From positions 345,624,444-345,688,443 of the forward strand of contig OX336389.2 in NCBI GenBank assembly GCA_946902985.2: a stretch of DNA of 64,000 nt, in the 5' to 3' direction. Both the position numbers and the translations under genes were made by a program. Under the pieces are notes generated by a model, which was not told where the DNA came from, made no database searches, and saw nothing but the letters and a program-made list of their open reading frames with translations. Source of the stretch: Meconema thalassinum. Taxonomy: Eukaryota > Arthropoda > Insecta > Orthoptera > Tettigoniidae. Below are positions 43,283 through 54,600 of the stretch, piece after piece; position 1 is the first letter of the stretch, and the number at the start of each line of letters is the position of its first letter.

Positions 43283-46200
43283 ATGGATGCGTTAGGCAGT
43301 AACTATTGTCAAAAACCATTGGATTAGACAAAACGAAGGTTAGAATGGTCGGGTGTAGGTGCGACCTTGGCCGCGCGCAGCTAGTGGGACACGGTTGACA
43401 CAAAACGCTCGGTGCGTTAGGCTGTAAACATTTTCAAAACCACAGTTGTGCGAAAAAAAAAAAAAAATTACTAAAGTTGATCATAGAATCGCTGATTGAA
43501 ATTACAGTCGTTATGAGGCAATTTCCACAATCCATGGTGAATAAACGATTCAATTTGGTGCACGATGTAATGAACTAAGTGGTGCGCACTAAAGATGCGC
43601 ACTAGCGGCTGAACTGTCATCGTACTGTTTTGATGACGATTGATTTGAACAATAGCGCTGACAGCTGTAATTTTGGCTATATAAGTCGTGATCCTATTTG
43701 GGATGGCTGGGTGGGTCACAGACAGCGGAGGACGAAATATCTATTAAAACATCGCTCCTTGATTTATTTCTCATCGTTTCAAAAGGTATTTTGGCTAATT
43801 CATGTATTGTAGAGAATTTTATCGCGCGTTTTATCTTCATTCATAGCTACCGTTGATTTCAATTTGAATTGTCACTACTGAACCTCATATATGTGCTAAA
43901 GTTCGTAAATATGTGTTTTTATTTATTGCTATTTTAAAAACGGCTGCCATGTTTCTACAGCGCCTGCATCTCGTTCAACTGGCATCACGGCTCACTCTAG
44001 CTGCACGCACCGGTGCGCACACATTGTTCCCAACATGTGAGATACAAAATCACTGTTGATTAAAGAAATCATCGGGATGCATTAAGCTGTAACCATTGTC
44101 AAAACTCATTGATCTGGGCGCGTTAGGCTGTAACCATTGCCAAAATACATTGGATTGGACAAATCGAAGGTTAGAATGGTCTTGTGCAGGTGCGACTTTG
44201 GCTGCACGCAGCTAGCGGGGCACGGTTGACACAAAACCCTTGGTCTGGACACGTTAGGATGTAACCATTGTCAAAAACCATTGGATACCACAAAACGAAG
44301 GTTAGAATGGTCGGTGTAGGAGCGGCTTTGGCCGAGCGCAGCCAGTGGGTCACGGTTGACACAAAAACATTGATCTGGACGCGTCAAAAACCATTGGATT
44401 GGACAAATCGAAGGGTGTTGGTGCAGCATAGTACCGTAAGGGCGAGGTTGGCAATACCGGTTTGATGATGATTGATGTGGACAATAGTGGCCACAGCTGG
44501 AATTCTGCCTACATAAGTCGAGATCCTATTTGGGATGACTGGGTGGGTCACAGACAGCAGAGGAGGAAATATCTATTAAAACATCGCTCCTTGATTTATT
44601 TCTCATCGTTTCAAAAGGTATTTTGGCTAATTCATGTATTGTAGAGAATTTTATCGCGCGTTCTATCTTCATTCATCGCTACCGTTGATTTCAATTTGAA
44701 TTGTCACTATTGAACCTCATATATGTGCTTAAGTTCATAAATATGTGTTTTTATTTATTGCTATTTTAAAAACGGCTGCCATGTTTCTACAGCGCTTGCA
44801 TCTCGTTCAACTGTCATCACGGCTCACTCTAGCTGCACGCACCGCTGCGCACACATTGTTCCCAACATGTGAGATACAAAATCCCTGTTGATTAAAGAAA
44901 TCATCGGGATGCATTAAGCTGTAACCATTGTCAAAACTCATTGATCTGGGCGCGTTAGGCTGTAACCATTGCCAAAAAACATTGGATTGGACAAAACGAA
45001 GGTTAGAATGGTCGTGTGCAGGTGCGACTTTGGCTGCACGCAGCTAGCGGGGCACGGTTGACACAAAACCCTTGATCTGGACACGTTAGGATGTAACCAT
45101 TGTCAAAAACCATTGGATACCACAAAACGAAGGTTAGAATGGTCGGTGTAGGAGCGGCTTTGGCCGAGCGCAGCCAGCGGGTCACGGTTGACACAAAACC
45201 ATTAATCTGGACGCGTCAAAAACCATTGGATTGGACAAATCGAAGGGTGTTGGTGCAGCATAGTACCGTAAGGGCGAGGTTGGCAATACCGGTTTGATGA
45301 TGATTGATGTGGACAATGGTGGCCACAGCTGGAATTCTGCCTACATAAGTCGAGATCCTATTTGGGATGACTGGGTGGGTCACAGACAGCAGAGGAGGAA
45401 ATATCTATTAAAACATCGCTCCTTGATTTATTTCTCATCGTTTCAAAAGGTATTTTGGCTAATTCATGTATTGTAGAGAATTTTATCGCGCGTTCTATCT
45501 TCATTCATCGCTACCGTTGATTTCAATTTGAATTGTCACTACTGAACCTCATATATGTGCTTAAGTTCATAAATATGTGTTTTTATTTATTGCTATTTTA
45601 AAAACGGCTGCCATGTTTCTACAGCGCTTGCATCTCGTTCAACTGTCATCACGGCTCACTCTAGCTGCACGCACCGGGGCGCACACATTGTTCCCAACAT
45701 GTGAGATACAAAATCACTGTTGATCAAAGAAATCATCGGGATGCATTAAGCTGTAACCATTGTCAAAACTCATTGATCTGGGCGCGTTAGGCTGTAACCA
45801 TTGCCAAAAAACATTGGATTGGACAAAACGAAGGTTAGAATGGTCGTGTGCAGGTGCGACTTTGGCTGCGCGCAGCTGGCGGGTCACGGTTGACACAAAA
45901 CGATTGATCTGGACACGTTGGGATGTAACCATTGTCAAAAACCATTGGATACCACAAAACGAAGGTTGGAATGGTCGGTGTAGGAGCGGCTTTGGCCGAG
46001 TGCAGCCAACGGGGCACGGTTGACAAAACCATTGATCTGGACGCGTCAAAAACCATTGGATTTGACAAATCGAAGGGTGTTGGTGCAGCATAATACCGTA
46101 AGGGCGAGGTTGGCAATACCGGTTTGATGATGATTGATGTGGACAATGGTGGCCACAGCTGGAATTCTGCCTACATAAGTCGTGATCCTATTTGGGATGG

Positions 46201-46320
46201 CTGGGTGAGTCACAGACAGCGGAGGAGGAAACATCTATTAAAACATCATTCCCTGATTTATTTCTCATCGTTTGATGAGGTATTTTGGCTAATTCATGTA
46301 CTATAGAGAATGTTATTGCT
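43283..46320 (+). repeat. Tandem array of ~832-bp units (about 3.6 copies)
   Basis: Anchors such as the start of a conserved 60-codon ORF (43630, 44462, 45294, 46124) are spaced 832, 832 and 830 bases. Each full unit contains two related ~120-base sub-blocks with GTAACCATTGTCAAAA and CGGTTGACACAAAAC. The first unit is the most diverged. The short ORFs recur only because the units do. The array starts inside the THAP reading frame and ends before 46320. The first unit has a TATATAAG sequence near 43678 that reads TACATAAG in the others. Confidence 0.9.
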
Positions 46321-46406
46321 CGTTCTACTTTCATTCAGTGCTACCAATATAATAGGGAATACAACAATTTTGTATTGAAAAGTGGAAAGGATCTTTTGAA
46401 AAGGCT

Positions 46407-47640
46407 ATATTTATTTAACTAGTGAAGGATAGATATGGTCATCTCTTAGTTTTTTTTTTACAAAACAGCACAGTTTGTGTAACATAGAAAATATGAGAAC
46501 AACATGTTTTTGCAGATGACTCACTGTATTCTGTTGAGAACAAAGTGCTAAGATCAATGGTAATTAGCATGTTTTATGTATTGTCGGATAAGCTTATGCC
46601 ATGCCTGATATTGTAAACATTGCCATATGAAAACTGTTACTGTAGGATTACTCTATATCAAGGGTTTGTTTGTAAATTATTACATTATCATGCCCTTTTA
46701 TGATTCAACAAGTTTCCTCTTTGGTAAATGTTCTCATGTGTCATGACTGCTGCTTTGTTCCATTTCAGTAGGTAACCTTTTCTGTCATAGGCATTCCATT
46801 GCTAGCCTGTTTTCTTATCACGGATGAAAACTTTCTGTGGCTACTTGTTTTTTTGTGAGTGGGTTAGGACATCACTCTCATCAGCCGTGTACTTGGATAT
46901 GGATATTTATTTAACTAGTGAAGGATACGTATGGTCATCTTTTAGTTATTATTATTATTTTTTACGAAACAGCACAGTTTGTGTAACATAGAAAATATGA
47001 GAACATGTTTTTGCAGATGACTCACTGTATTCTGTTGAGAACAAAGTGCCGGGGGCGTGGTGGCTCAGCGGTCTAGCTGTATGCCTCTCACCAAGGCGGT
47101 CCGGGCTCGATTCCCGGTCAATGCATGTGAGATTTTCGAAGTGAAATGCCATGTCCTGTGGTTCGGATTCCACGTAAAAAGGAGGTCCCGTGGCTCATGA
47201 TCTCGAGATTAACGGTCACGTTAAACTACAAGCTTGCTTGCTTGAGAACAAAGTGCTAAGATCACTGGTAATTAGCATGTTTTATGTATTGTCGGGTAAG
47301 CTTATGCCATGCCTGATATTGTAAATATTGCCATATGAAAACTGTTACTGTAGGATTACTCTATATCAAGTGTTTGTTTCTAAATTATTACCACATCATC
47401 ATGCCCCTATATGAATCATCAACAACAAAAAGTTTCCTCTTTTGTAAATGTTCTCATGTCTCATGACTGCTGCTCTGTTCCATTTCAGTAGGTAACCTTT
47501 TCTTTCATAGGCATGCCATTACTACCTGTTTTCATATCATGCATGAAAACTTTCTGTGGCTAGTTGTTGTTGTTGTTGTTTTGTAAGTGGGTTATGACAT
47601 CACTGTCATCAGCCATGTATACTTGGATATGGGTAGAATT
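46407..47640 (+). repeat. Tandem duplication, 496-bp unit, second copy split by a SINE
   Basis: Copy 1 is 46407-46902. Copy 2 starts at 46903 with the same ATATTTATTTAACTAG and runs to about 47630, including the SINE at 47050-47241 and its duplicated target. Both copies end with ACTTGGATATGG. Noncoding. Confidence 0.85.
47050..47241 (+). mobile_element. tRNA-derived SINE
   Basis: Flanked by the 15-bp duplication TTGAGAACAAAGTGC (47035-47049 and 47242-47256). The head has an A-box-like TGGCTCAGCGG and a B-box-like GGGCTCGATTCC, the layout of an RNA polymerase III promoter from a tRNA. The tail is a CTTG repeat. The empty site is visible in the neighbouring copy near 46533-46547. Confidence 0.88.
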
Positions 47641-47689
47641 TGTATGTATGTATTGTGATGCTAGAATTGGGAAGGTTAGGTACGGTATT

Positions 47690-47965
47690 GTAGTTTTAAG
47701 GGGAGGAACTACGAGGTCATCTGCCCTTGGAAAGGAGGTGACCATGGTCTTCTGCTAGGAACAATCCCAGCATTTACCTGGAGGAGAAAGGAGAAATCGA
47801 ACCCACTTCTTCTCAGTTCAGTTTCAACTCATGATGCTGAGTGAATTTCGTTTCACAATCAAATCAGAATTGTATTTTTAGGGGCAGATGACCTCGTAAT
47901 TGCGCCCCTTAAAACAACAATAATCAACAATAACTAACTAGAATTATATTTCTCGGCAGAGATGG
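47690..47965 (-). repeat. SINE-like fragments with hairpin 3' motif
   Basis: Two nested short-element ends: a reversed motif at about 47700-47730, and the forward motif GGGGCAGATGACCTCG...GCGCCCC at 47881-47908 followed by AAAACAACAATAA and CTAACTA. Flanking text near 47960-47990 resembles a reversed B box (GGGAATCAAACC). Boundaries are not clear. Confidence 0.5.
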
Positions 47966-48468
47966 GAATCAAACCTAGACCTTTGGGCAGATATGATTGA
48001 CTATACTGTAGATATTAATTTCTGTTTTAACTGTTATAGATTAATTGGTTATTTGTTGTTGTGTCTTTTCTTCTCGTTGTGTAGTTGACATCTCACGTTA
48101 AAATGGGGTGAATATTTGTCAAGTTTTTTAATGAATTCTTCTATATATCGCATTTATTGAGACATCAGTGTTTTCGGTCAAGTTCACACTCGCAAGGTTC
48201 GAAATGCATACTTATCGATTATGATCGAAAACGTCAATTTATTAGCTAGAGTAATGTATCGATCGCATCAACTTCTGACCATATGTTTAATTTATGGTTT
48301 CGTTATTTATTTATTCGCGTCTGTAGAACGTAATTTGATACATAAACACTCAGTCGCGTTTCCTCACAGGTTGATCATAGCAGCAGAGCTGGGTAGCGCG
48401 CTCGCTGACGGCCGGAAGGCTATGACGTCATAAATCGTATCGCAAGCCTTTCTCTCTAGGTGGCGTTG
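47966..48468. other. Right subterminal region of the P-like element
   Basis: About 500 noncoding bases leading to the right inverted repeat. It contains TGACGTCA near 48424, mirrored by a TGACGTCA near 41819 at the other end. A 70-codon ORF at 48221-48433 has no recognisable domain. Confidence 0.5.
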
Positions 48469-48475
48469 GTTGAGG

Positions 48476-48677
48476 GGTACGGTCTCGGAGGATCAGCCCC
48501 AGTTGACGGAGTTGAGGGGGTTGAAATTACGGGAGGCAAATTCGTATCAGATGACGGGGTAGCAGAAGATAAGGCTGGAGTAAACGGGGCATTTAAAGGC
48601 ATAATCTCCGTAAGAATAACGTCCATGGCAACGTCAGGCGGGCCCGGATTTTCCGCAACCCCACTGGTGTCTGACAT
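48476..48677 (-). pseudogene. ORF1 N-terminal piece of LINE A/C
   Basis: The ATG at 48675-48677 opens the same protein start (MSDTSG..ENPGPPDVAMD) as ORF1 of LINE B at 27261. It runs for about 70 codons to the P-like insertion. The remaining ORF1 lies at 25871-27049. The 5' UTR at 48678-48877 is complete. Confidence 0.85.
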
Positions 48678-48888
48678 GTCCCCGGTATATAGAACCGAGA
48701 ATGGGTCTACTATCACTGAGTAAGAGTCACTAATACACACTTAGGCACACACAAGTCTACGTGAACACACACAGTCACACTACTTAACAGAAGCAGTCGC
48801 TCTCCACACACGAGGCGATTCGAATAGGCGAGCTAAGAGAGACCGACCCGTACGCGACGTAAGAGCACACGCAACTGAACTGATTTCT

Positions 48889-49828
48889 GTTGTAAACGTC
48901 CATGGTGATGAATTCTCAACTTGTTATAAATGTAATATAAAAGAAATCTCGTCGGCCATCGCTTTTACTGTTCGACATGTCATATGGCAGAAGGTGGGGA
49001 TGGGTTGCGAACGGAGTCGCGAAGATTCGAGACTGCTGCCGCTGGAACCGATACTCTCGACTCCAGTCTCGACTCCACTGATGCACTAACGCCATCTAAC
49101 ATCTGTTTTTGGAACTGCTTGAACATGTATGCCACACAGCCACAGATTACCTACTACTAGCACACAGCGCTAGCAGCAGCGTTGTTCGCCATCGCTGCGG
49201 CATGTTTACAATACAGCTGACAAAATCTTGCTGCTAGCTTGCCAGTTATACTTTTTTTGGTATTGAAATGCATGGCAAGCTATTATAACCTGCAAAACGA
49301 TTCAATATAATGATTATATGCATAGTCGTTCTTTGTTATGATCTACTGTAGGATTCTACAGTATGAGAATATGCTGCATAGTGATGGGATAATTATTTTG
49401 CCGGCAGGATCGTTATATGGAATGTCGAATACCAATTACGAAGTTCTTGGCACTGTGAGTGTATTTTTACTTTCATTATAGGGTGTTTCATTTACGTGTG
49501 TCAAATAACAAATGTTGGGTGTTGAATTAATGTAAGATTTGGCCTATGTTATGGTTTGTTAATTGCTTTGTTTAAGATGTGCGCACAGGCCTCTCATATT
49601 GTGACGGTCTTGTTATCCATCCACGTTCGTCCCTTGATACCTTGTGTTACGATGAATACAGTAGGATTATTAGCCAGCAAACATGGAAGATTGTTTCGGG
49701 TTATCATCGGTAATGTTGTAGGTGTAATTGTTATTGTGTTTATTATGACGATTATTATTTATAACAATAATAGTAATACAACCTGCCTAAAGTGCAATAT
49801 TACAACTATTTGGTACAATGATTGTAAG
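48889..49828. other. Noncoding flank, nothing recognised
   Basis: About 940 bases of original flank of the LINE insertion. Bases 49000-49080 are rich in GAGTCGCGA- and CGACTCC-type words resembling the satellite at 51907-54600. A 91-codon ORF (49556-49831) with a hydrophobic stretch has no known domain and is probably chance. Confidence 0.45.
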
Positions 49829-49855
49829 TAATAATAATAATAATAATAATAATAA
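49829..49855 (+). repeat. (TAA)n microsatellite, left of the RLE-type LINE
   Basis: Nine TAA triplets directly before the retrotransposon fragment; the same repeat lies at its other end (51863-51886). Confidence 0.9.
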
Positions 49856-51716
49856 TCATACATGGCTTATACAGAGCTTGGAGATTTACAAGGTCAACCC
49901 TATTATAGTGAACTTCCTGAAGTGCGCAATGGTTTCATGGAGCACTGCTCTCCAACTTACAGTGGGTGGCACTCGTTTAACATCTTCATTAATACCGATT
50001 CGCCGAGGAATTTTTCAAGGAGACTCGCTAAGCCCACTCTGGTTTTGTCTGGCATTGAATCCTCTCTCGCAAATCCTGAACAGTAGCAACTACGGATTTA
50101 GTATTAAGGGTAATCATGGTGAAGCGTACAAGATGAACCATCTTCTTTACATGGATGACATTAAACTGTATGCATCAACTAAAGTGCACCTACAATATCT
50201 CATCTCTATCACTCAGAGCTTTTCTTCAGATATCCATATGCAGTTTGGTTTTGATAAGTGCAGAACACAGACTGTTATTAGAGGCTCGCACTCTGCACAA
50301 GGAATACATGTTGGAGAGGGACAACGAAGTATTCAGCCGTTGGAGGAAGGCGCATTGTACAAATATCTTGGGTTCGCCCAGAGTACCCGTCTCAGACATG
50401 GTGATATCAAGAAGAACATAACTGAGCAGTTTACTTCACGACTTCGCAGTGTTCTCTCTTCAAAACTTAGCGCTAAACATATCATTAAGGCAGTTAACAC
50501 ATTTGCAATGCCCGTAGTTACATACTCCTTTGGTATAACCAGGTGGACTCAAACTGAACTGCACGATTTGCAACGAAAAACATCGGTGCTTTTATCACGC
50601 CATCGTATGCACCATCCGAAATCAGCAACAGAGCGCCTGACTCTACCTCGGTCTGAAGGTGGTAGAGGACTGATAGACATCATGAACCTTCATACAAAAC
50701 AAGTGACAACTCTGCGTGCATTTTTCCACAACAAAGGAGAAACATCCCCTCTCCATCACACTGTATCTTCAGCTGATGATAATTACACACCGCTCCATCT
50801 GTCATCTTTAGATCCACCAGTAAAAGAAATGAAAACTACTGAATACAAGATCGGGAATTGGAAACAGAAGGCGCTTCATGGGAAGTTTCCACATGAGTTG
50901 GACCAGCCTCACATCGACAAGTTAGCGTCGCACGCATGGCTGACCCACTCGGTCCTCTTTCCGGAAACAGAGGGATTTGTTGTAGCTATCCAAGACCAAG
51001 TTGTTGCTACTCGAAGCTATCGGAAATTTATCATTAAAGATCCAGCAACAGAGAGTGAGAAATGTCGCCGCTGTGGCAAATGTAGTGAGACCATTCAACA
51101 CGTCATATCAGGTTGTTCCCACCTTGCCAACACTGACTACAAACATCGACACGATCAAGTTGCCAACATTATCCACCAGAAACTGGCATTGAAGTACAAA
51201 CTTCTTCAAAGCTCCGTCCCCTATTGGAAATACACACCATCTGCAGTACTCGAAAATGCCACACACAAGCTCTATTGGGACAGAGGAGTTGTGACAGATG
51301 TCGCAGTCAGTAACAACCGGCCGGATATCATTGTCATCAATAAAGTACACAAAGAGGGATTACTGATAGATGTCGCATGTCCCAACAATCAAAACATCCA
51401 AACAACAGCTGCTACTAAAATATCTAAGTACACAGAGCTGGCAATTGAGATAAAGCAGATGTGGAAACTTGATTCGGTGACTACCATCCCAATAATTGTA
51501 TCGTGTACTGGTGTTATACCGAAAACTCTCCATAGTAGTCTATCAATATTGAATCTGCACCCGCAGATATATATTGAACTTCAGAAGGCAGTTCTGTTAA
51601 ACACATGCCATATTGTTAGGAAGTTCCTTGGTGACAATGCCCTGGCCGAATACTCAGCAAAGCTCGATGATCCAGATGGGAATTTAGCTCATCCTACAAA
51701 TGAAGGAGACTCGTGA
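49856..51716 (+). pseudogene. RT plus PD-(D/E)XK endonuclease ORF, 5' truncated
   Basis: Open for about 620 codons with no internal stop. It begins inside RT just after motif A (HTWLIQSLEIYKV), so the first catalytic aspartate is missing; the asparagine codons before it come from the TAA repeat and no true start exists. RT motifs: GDSLSP and YMDD (50148-50159). A Cys/His motif CX2C...HX4C lies at 51063-51115 (CRRCGKC...HVISGC), followed by RHDQV. Then the restriction-like endonuclease: RPD at 51318-51326, a second aspartate in LLIDVACP (about 51368) and a downstream K...KY segment. This order is characteristic of R2/R4/NeSL-type LINEs and differs from all other LINEs in the window, which use APE endonucleases. 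Confidence 0.82.
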
Positions 51717-51862
51717 AGAATGCGGGCACGACATGGATGTGAGGTCTCTGAACAGTGTAATCGTAATTATCTCAGTACAGATGGTTCCTTGCTAAGGCCG
51801 AACCAGGCTGTAAAAGAAAATGTAGCCGGTATTTGCCGTGATAATGTTGTCAAACAATAAAC
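49856..51862 (+). mobile_element. 5'-truncated LINE with restriction-like endonuclease (R4/Dong- or R2-like)
   Basis: A ~2.0 kb 3' part of a site-specific-type LINE lying between two (TAA)n tracts. The coding part runs to 51716, followed by a ~146-base 3' UTR ending directly at the TAA repeat. It has no 5' part, so it is a truncated, dead-on-arrival copy. Dong of Bombyx, a member of the R4 group, is known to use TAA repeats as target; the location here matches. Confidence 0.8.
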
Positions 51863-51886
51863 TATAATAATAATAATAATAATAAT
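51863..51886 (+). repeat. (TAA)n microsatellite, right of the RLE-type LINE
   Basis: Eight TAA/AAT triplets between the LINE 3' UTR and the spacer to the satellite array. Confidence 0.9.
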
Positions 51887-51906
51887 GAGAGATTCGGGAA
51901 AAAAAA

Positions 51907-54600
51907 GCGACCGTGAGTCCCCTGAAATACTAATCAGGTGAGCTTGGAGTCGCGAGGCTTAATGCGAAGCGACCCCGCAATACTCATCAGGTGAGTTGGA
52001 GTCGCGTGTGTTCATGCGAAGCGGCCCCGCAATACTCATCAGATGAGTTGGAGTCGTGAGTCTTCATGCGAAGCGGCTCCGCAATACTCATCAGGTGAGT
52101 TGGAGTCGCGAATCTTCATGCGAGCGTCCCCGCAATACTCATCAGATGAGCTTGGAGTCGCGAGTGTTCATGCGAAGCGACCCCGCATTACTCATCAGAT
52201 GAGCTTGTAGTCGCGAGTGTTCATGCGAAGCGGCCCTGCAATACTCATCAGGTGAGTTGGAGTCGCGAGTCTTCATGCGAAGCGTCCCCGCAATACTCAT
52301 CAGGTGAGTTGGAGTCGCGAGTCTTCATGCGAAGCGTCCCCGCAATACTCATCAGGTGAGTTGGAGTCGCGAGTCTTCATGCGAAGCGTCCCCGCAATAC
52401 TCATCAGATGAACTTGGAGTCGCGAGTGTTCATGCGAAGCGGCCCCGCAATACTCATCAGGTGAGTCGGAGTCGCGAGTCTTCATGCGAAGCGTCCCTGC
52501 AATACTCATCAGGTGAGTTGGAGTCGCGAGTCTTCATGCGAAGCGGCCCCGCAATACTCATCAGGTGAGTTGGAGTCGCGAGTCTTCATGCGAAGCGTCC
52601 CCGCAATACTCATCAGGTGAGTTGGAGTCGCGAGTCTTCATGCGAAGCGTCCCCGCAATACTCATCAGGTGAGTTGGAGACGCGAGTCTTCATGCGAAGC
52701 GGCCCTGCAATACTCATCAGGTGAGTTGGAGTCGCGAGTCTTAATGCGAAGCGTCCCCGCAATACTCATCAGGTGAGCTTGTAGTCGCGAGTGTTCATGC
52801 GAAGCGTCCCCGCAATACTCATCAGGTGAGCTCGGAGTCGCGAGTGTTCATGCGAAGCGGCCCTGCAATACTCATCAGATGAGCTTGGAGTCGCGAGTGT
52901 TCATGCGAAGCGACCCCGCAATACTCATCAGATGAGCTTGTAGTCGCGAGTGTTCATGCGAAGCGGCCCTGCAATACTCATCAGGTGAGTTGGAGTCGCG
53001 AGTCTTAATGCGAAGCGTCCCCGCAATACTCATCAGGTGAGCTTGTAGTCGCGAGTCTTCATGCGAAGCGTCCCCGCAATACTCATCAGGTGAGCTTGGA
53101 GTCGCGAGTGTTCATGCGAAGCGTCCCCGCATTACTCATCAGATGAGCTTGGAGTCGCGAGTCTTAATGCGAAGCGACCCCGCAATACTCATCAGATGAG
53201 CTTGGAGTCGCGAGTGTTCATGCGACGCGACCCCGCAATACTCATCAGGTGAGCTTGGAGTCGCGAGTCTTCATGCGAAGCGGCCCCGTTATACTCATCA
53301 GATGAGTTGGAGTCGCGAGTCTTCATGCGAAGCGGCCCCGCAATACTCATCAGGTGAGTTGGAGTCGCGAGTCTTCATGCGAAGCGTCCCCGCAATACTC
53401 ATCAGATGAGCTTGGAGTCGCGAGTGTTCATGCGAAGCGATCCCGCATTACTCATCAGATGAGCTTGTAGTCGCGAGTGTTCATGCGAAGCGGCCCTGCA
53501 TTACTCATCAGGTGAGTTGGAGTCGCGAGTCTTCATGCGAAGCGGCCCCACAATACTCATCAGGTGAGCTTGGAGTCGCGAGTGTTCATGCGAAGCGGCC
53601 CCGCAATACTCAACAGGTGAGCATGGAGTCGCGAGTGTTCATGCGAAGCGGCCCTGCAATACTCATCAGGTGAGCTTGGAGTCGCGAGTGTTCATGCAAA
53701 GACACCCCGCAATACTCATCATATGAGCTTGGAGTCGCGAGTGTTCATGCGAAGCGACCCCGCAATACTCATCAGGTGAGCTCGGAGTCGCGAGTCTTCA
53801 TGCGAAGCGGCCCCGCAATACTCATCAGGTGAGCTTGGAGTCGCGAGTGTTCATGCGAAGCGGCCCCGCAATACTCAACAGGTGAGCATGGAGTCGCGAG
53901 CGTTCATGCGAAGCGGCCCCGCAATACTCATCAGGTGAGCTTGGAGTCGCGAGTGTTCATGCGAAGCGGCCCGGCAATACTCATCTGATGAGTTGGAGTC
54001 GCGAGTCTTCATGCGAAGCGGCCCCGCAATACTCATAAGGTGTGTTGGAGTCGCGAGTCTTCATGCGAAGCGTCCCCGCAATACTCATCAGATGAGCTTG
54101 GAGTCGCGAGTGTTCATGCGAAGCGACCCCGCATTACTCATCAGATGAGCTTGTAGTCGCGAGTGTTCATGCGAAGCGGCCCTACAATACTCATCAGACG
54201 AGCTTGGAGTCGCGAGTGTTCATGCGAAGCGACCCCGCAATACTCATCAGGTGAGCTCGGAGTCGCGAGTCTTCATGCGAAGCGGCCCCGCAATACTCAT
54301 CAGGTGAGCTTGGAGTCGCGAGTGTTCATGCGAAGCGGCCACGCAATACTCAACAGGTGAGCTTGGAGTCGCGAGTGTTCATGCGAAGCGGCCCTGCATT
54401 TCTCATCAGGTGAGTTGGAGTCGCGAGTCTTCATGCGAAGCGGCCCCGCAATACTCATCAGGTGAGCTTGGAGTCCCGAGTGTTCATGCAAAGCCACCCC
54501 GCAATACTCATCATATGAGCTGGGAGTCGCGAGTGTTCATGCGAAGCGGCCTCGCAATACCCATCAGATTAACGTGGAGTCGCGAGGCTTCATGCGAACC
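51907..54600. repeat. Satellite array, 52/53-bp unit, about 51 copies
   Basis: The unit reads GTGAGTTGGAGTCGCGAGTC, TTCATGCGAAGCGTCCCC, GCAATACTCATCAG (three consecutive parts). Two versions alternate: 52 bp with GAGTTGGAG, usually paired with AGTCTTCATG; and 53 bp with GAGCTTGGAG, usually paired with AGTGTTCATG. Units are divergent by a few bases and degrade at both ends. ORFs across it are artefacts of the repeat. Around the CTCATCAG/GTGAG join some units form a perfect 6-bp inverted repeat (CTCATC A GATGAG). Confidence 0.95.

Larger units (their letters stand above)
41771..48468 (+). mobile_element. P-superfamily-like DNA element with THAP gene
   Basis: Terminal inverted repeats of about 31 bp (left CAACACCACCTAGAGAG, right end its reverse complement with a few mismatches) continue to a TGACGTCA site in both subterminal regions. 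GGTTGAGG precedes the left end and (G)GTTGAGG follows the right end: a 7- or 8-bp duplication of LINE A/C sequence, since the terminal G is ambiguous. A THAP domain gene on the plus strand and an 8-bp duplication fit P elements. No catalytic transposase core was found; a 3-kb tandem array takes its place. The element is probably non-autonomous. Confidence 0.75.
18586..48877 (-). mobile_element. I-like LINE copy A/C, full length but split by nested insertions
   Basis: Outer ends: 3' end with a short (GAA)n-type tail at 18586 and 5' end at 48877, flanked by the same 11-bp duplication AACTGATTTCT (18575-18585 and 48878-48888). The pieces 18586-21528, 24866-27057, 41751-41770 and 48476-48877, with the duplicated bases counted once, make one ~5.56 kb element. 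It is interrupted by a solo LTR (21529-24861), LINE B (27058-41742) and a P-like element (41771-48468). ORF1 has CCHC knuckles. ORF2 has an APE endonuclease, RT, RNase H and a C-terminal Cys/His motif, which fits the I superfamily. Several frameshifts and stops show that it is dead. Confidence 0.9.

Noticed and set aside
47050..47125. A tRNA gene
   Set aside because: The tRNA-like head lacks a proper clover leaf, runs into a SINE body with a CTTG tail, and is flanked by a 15-bp target duplication.
51907..54600. CRISPR-like array or coding repeat protein
   Set aside because: No unique spacers between repeats, units are contiguous, and the genome is animal; ORFs in it are by-products of a 52/53-bp period that changes frame.
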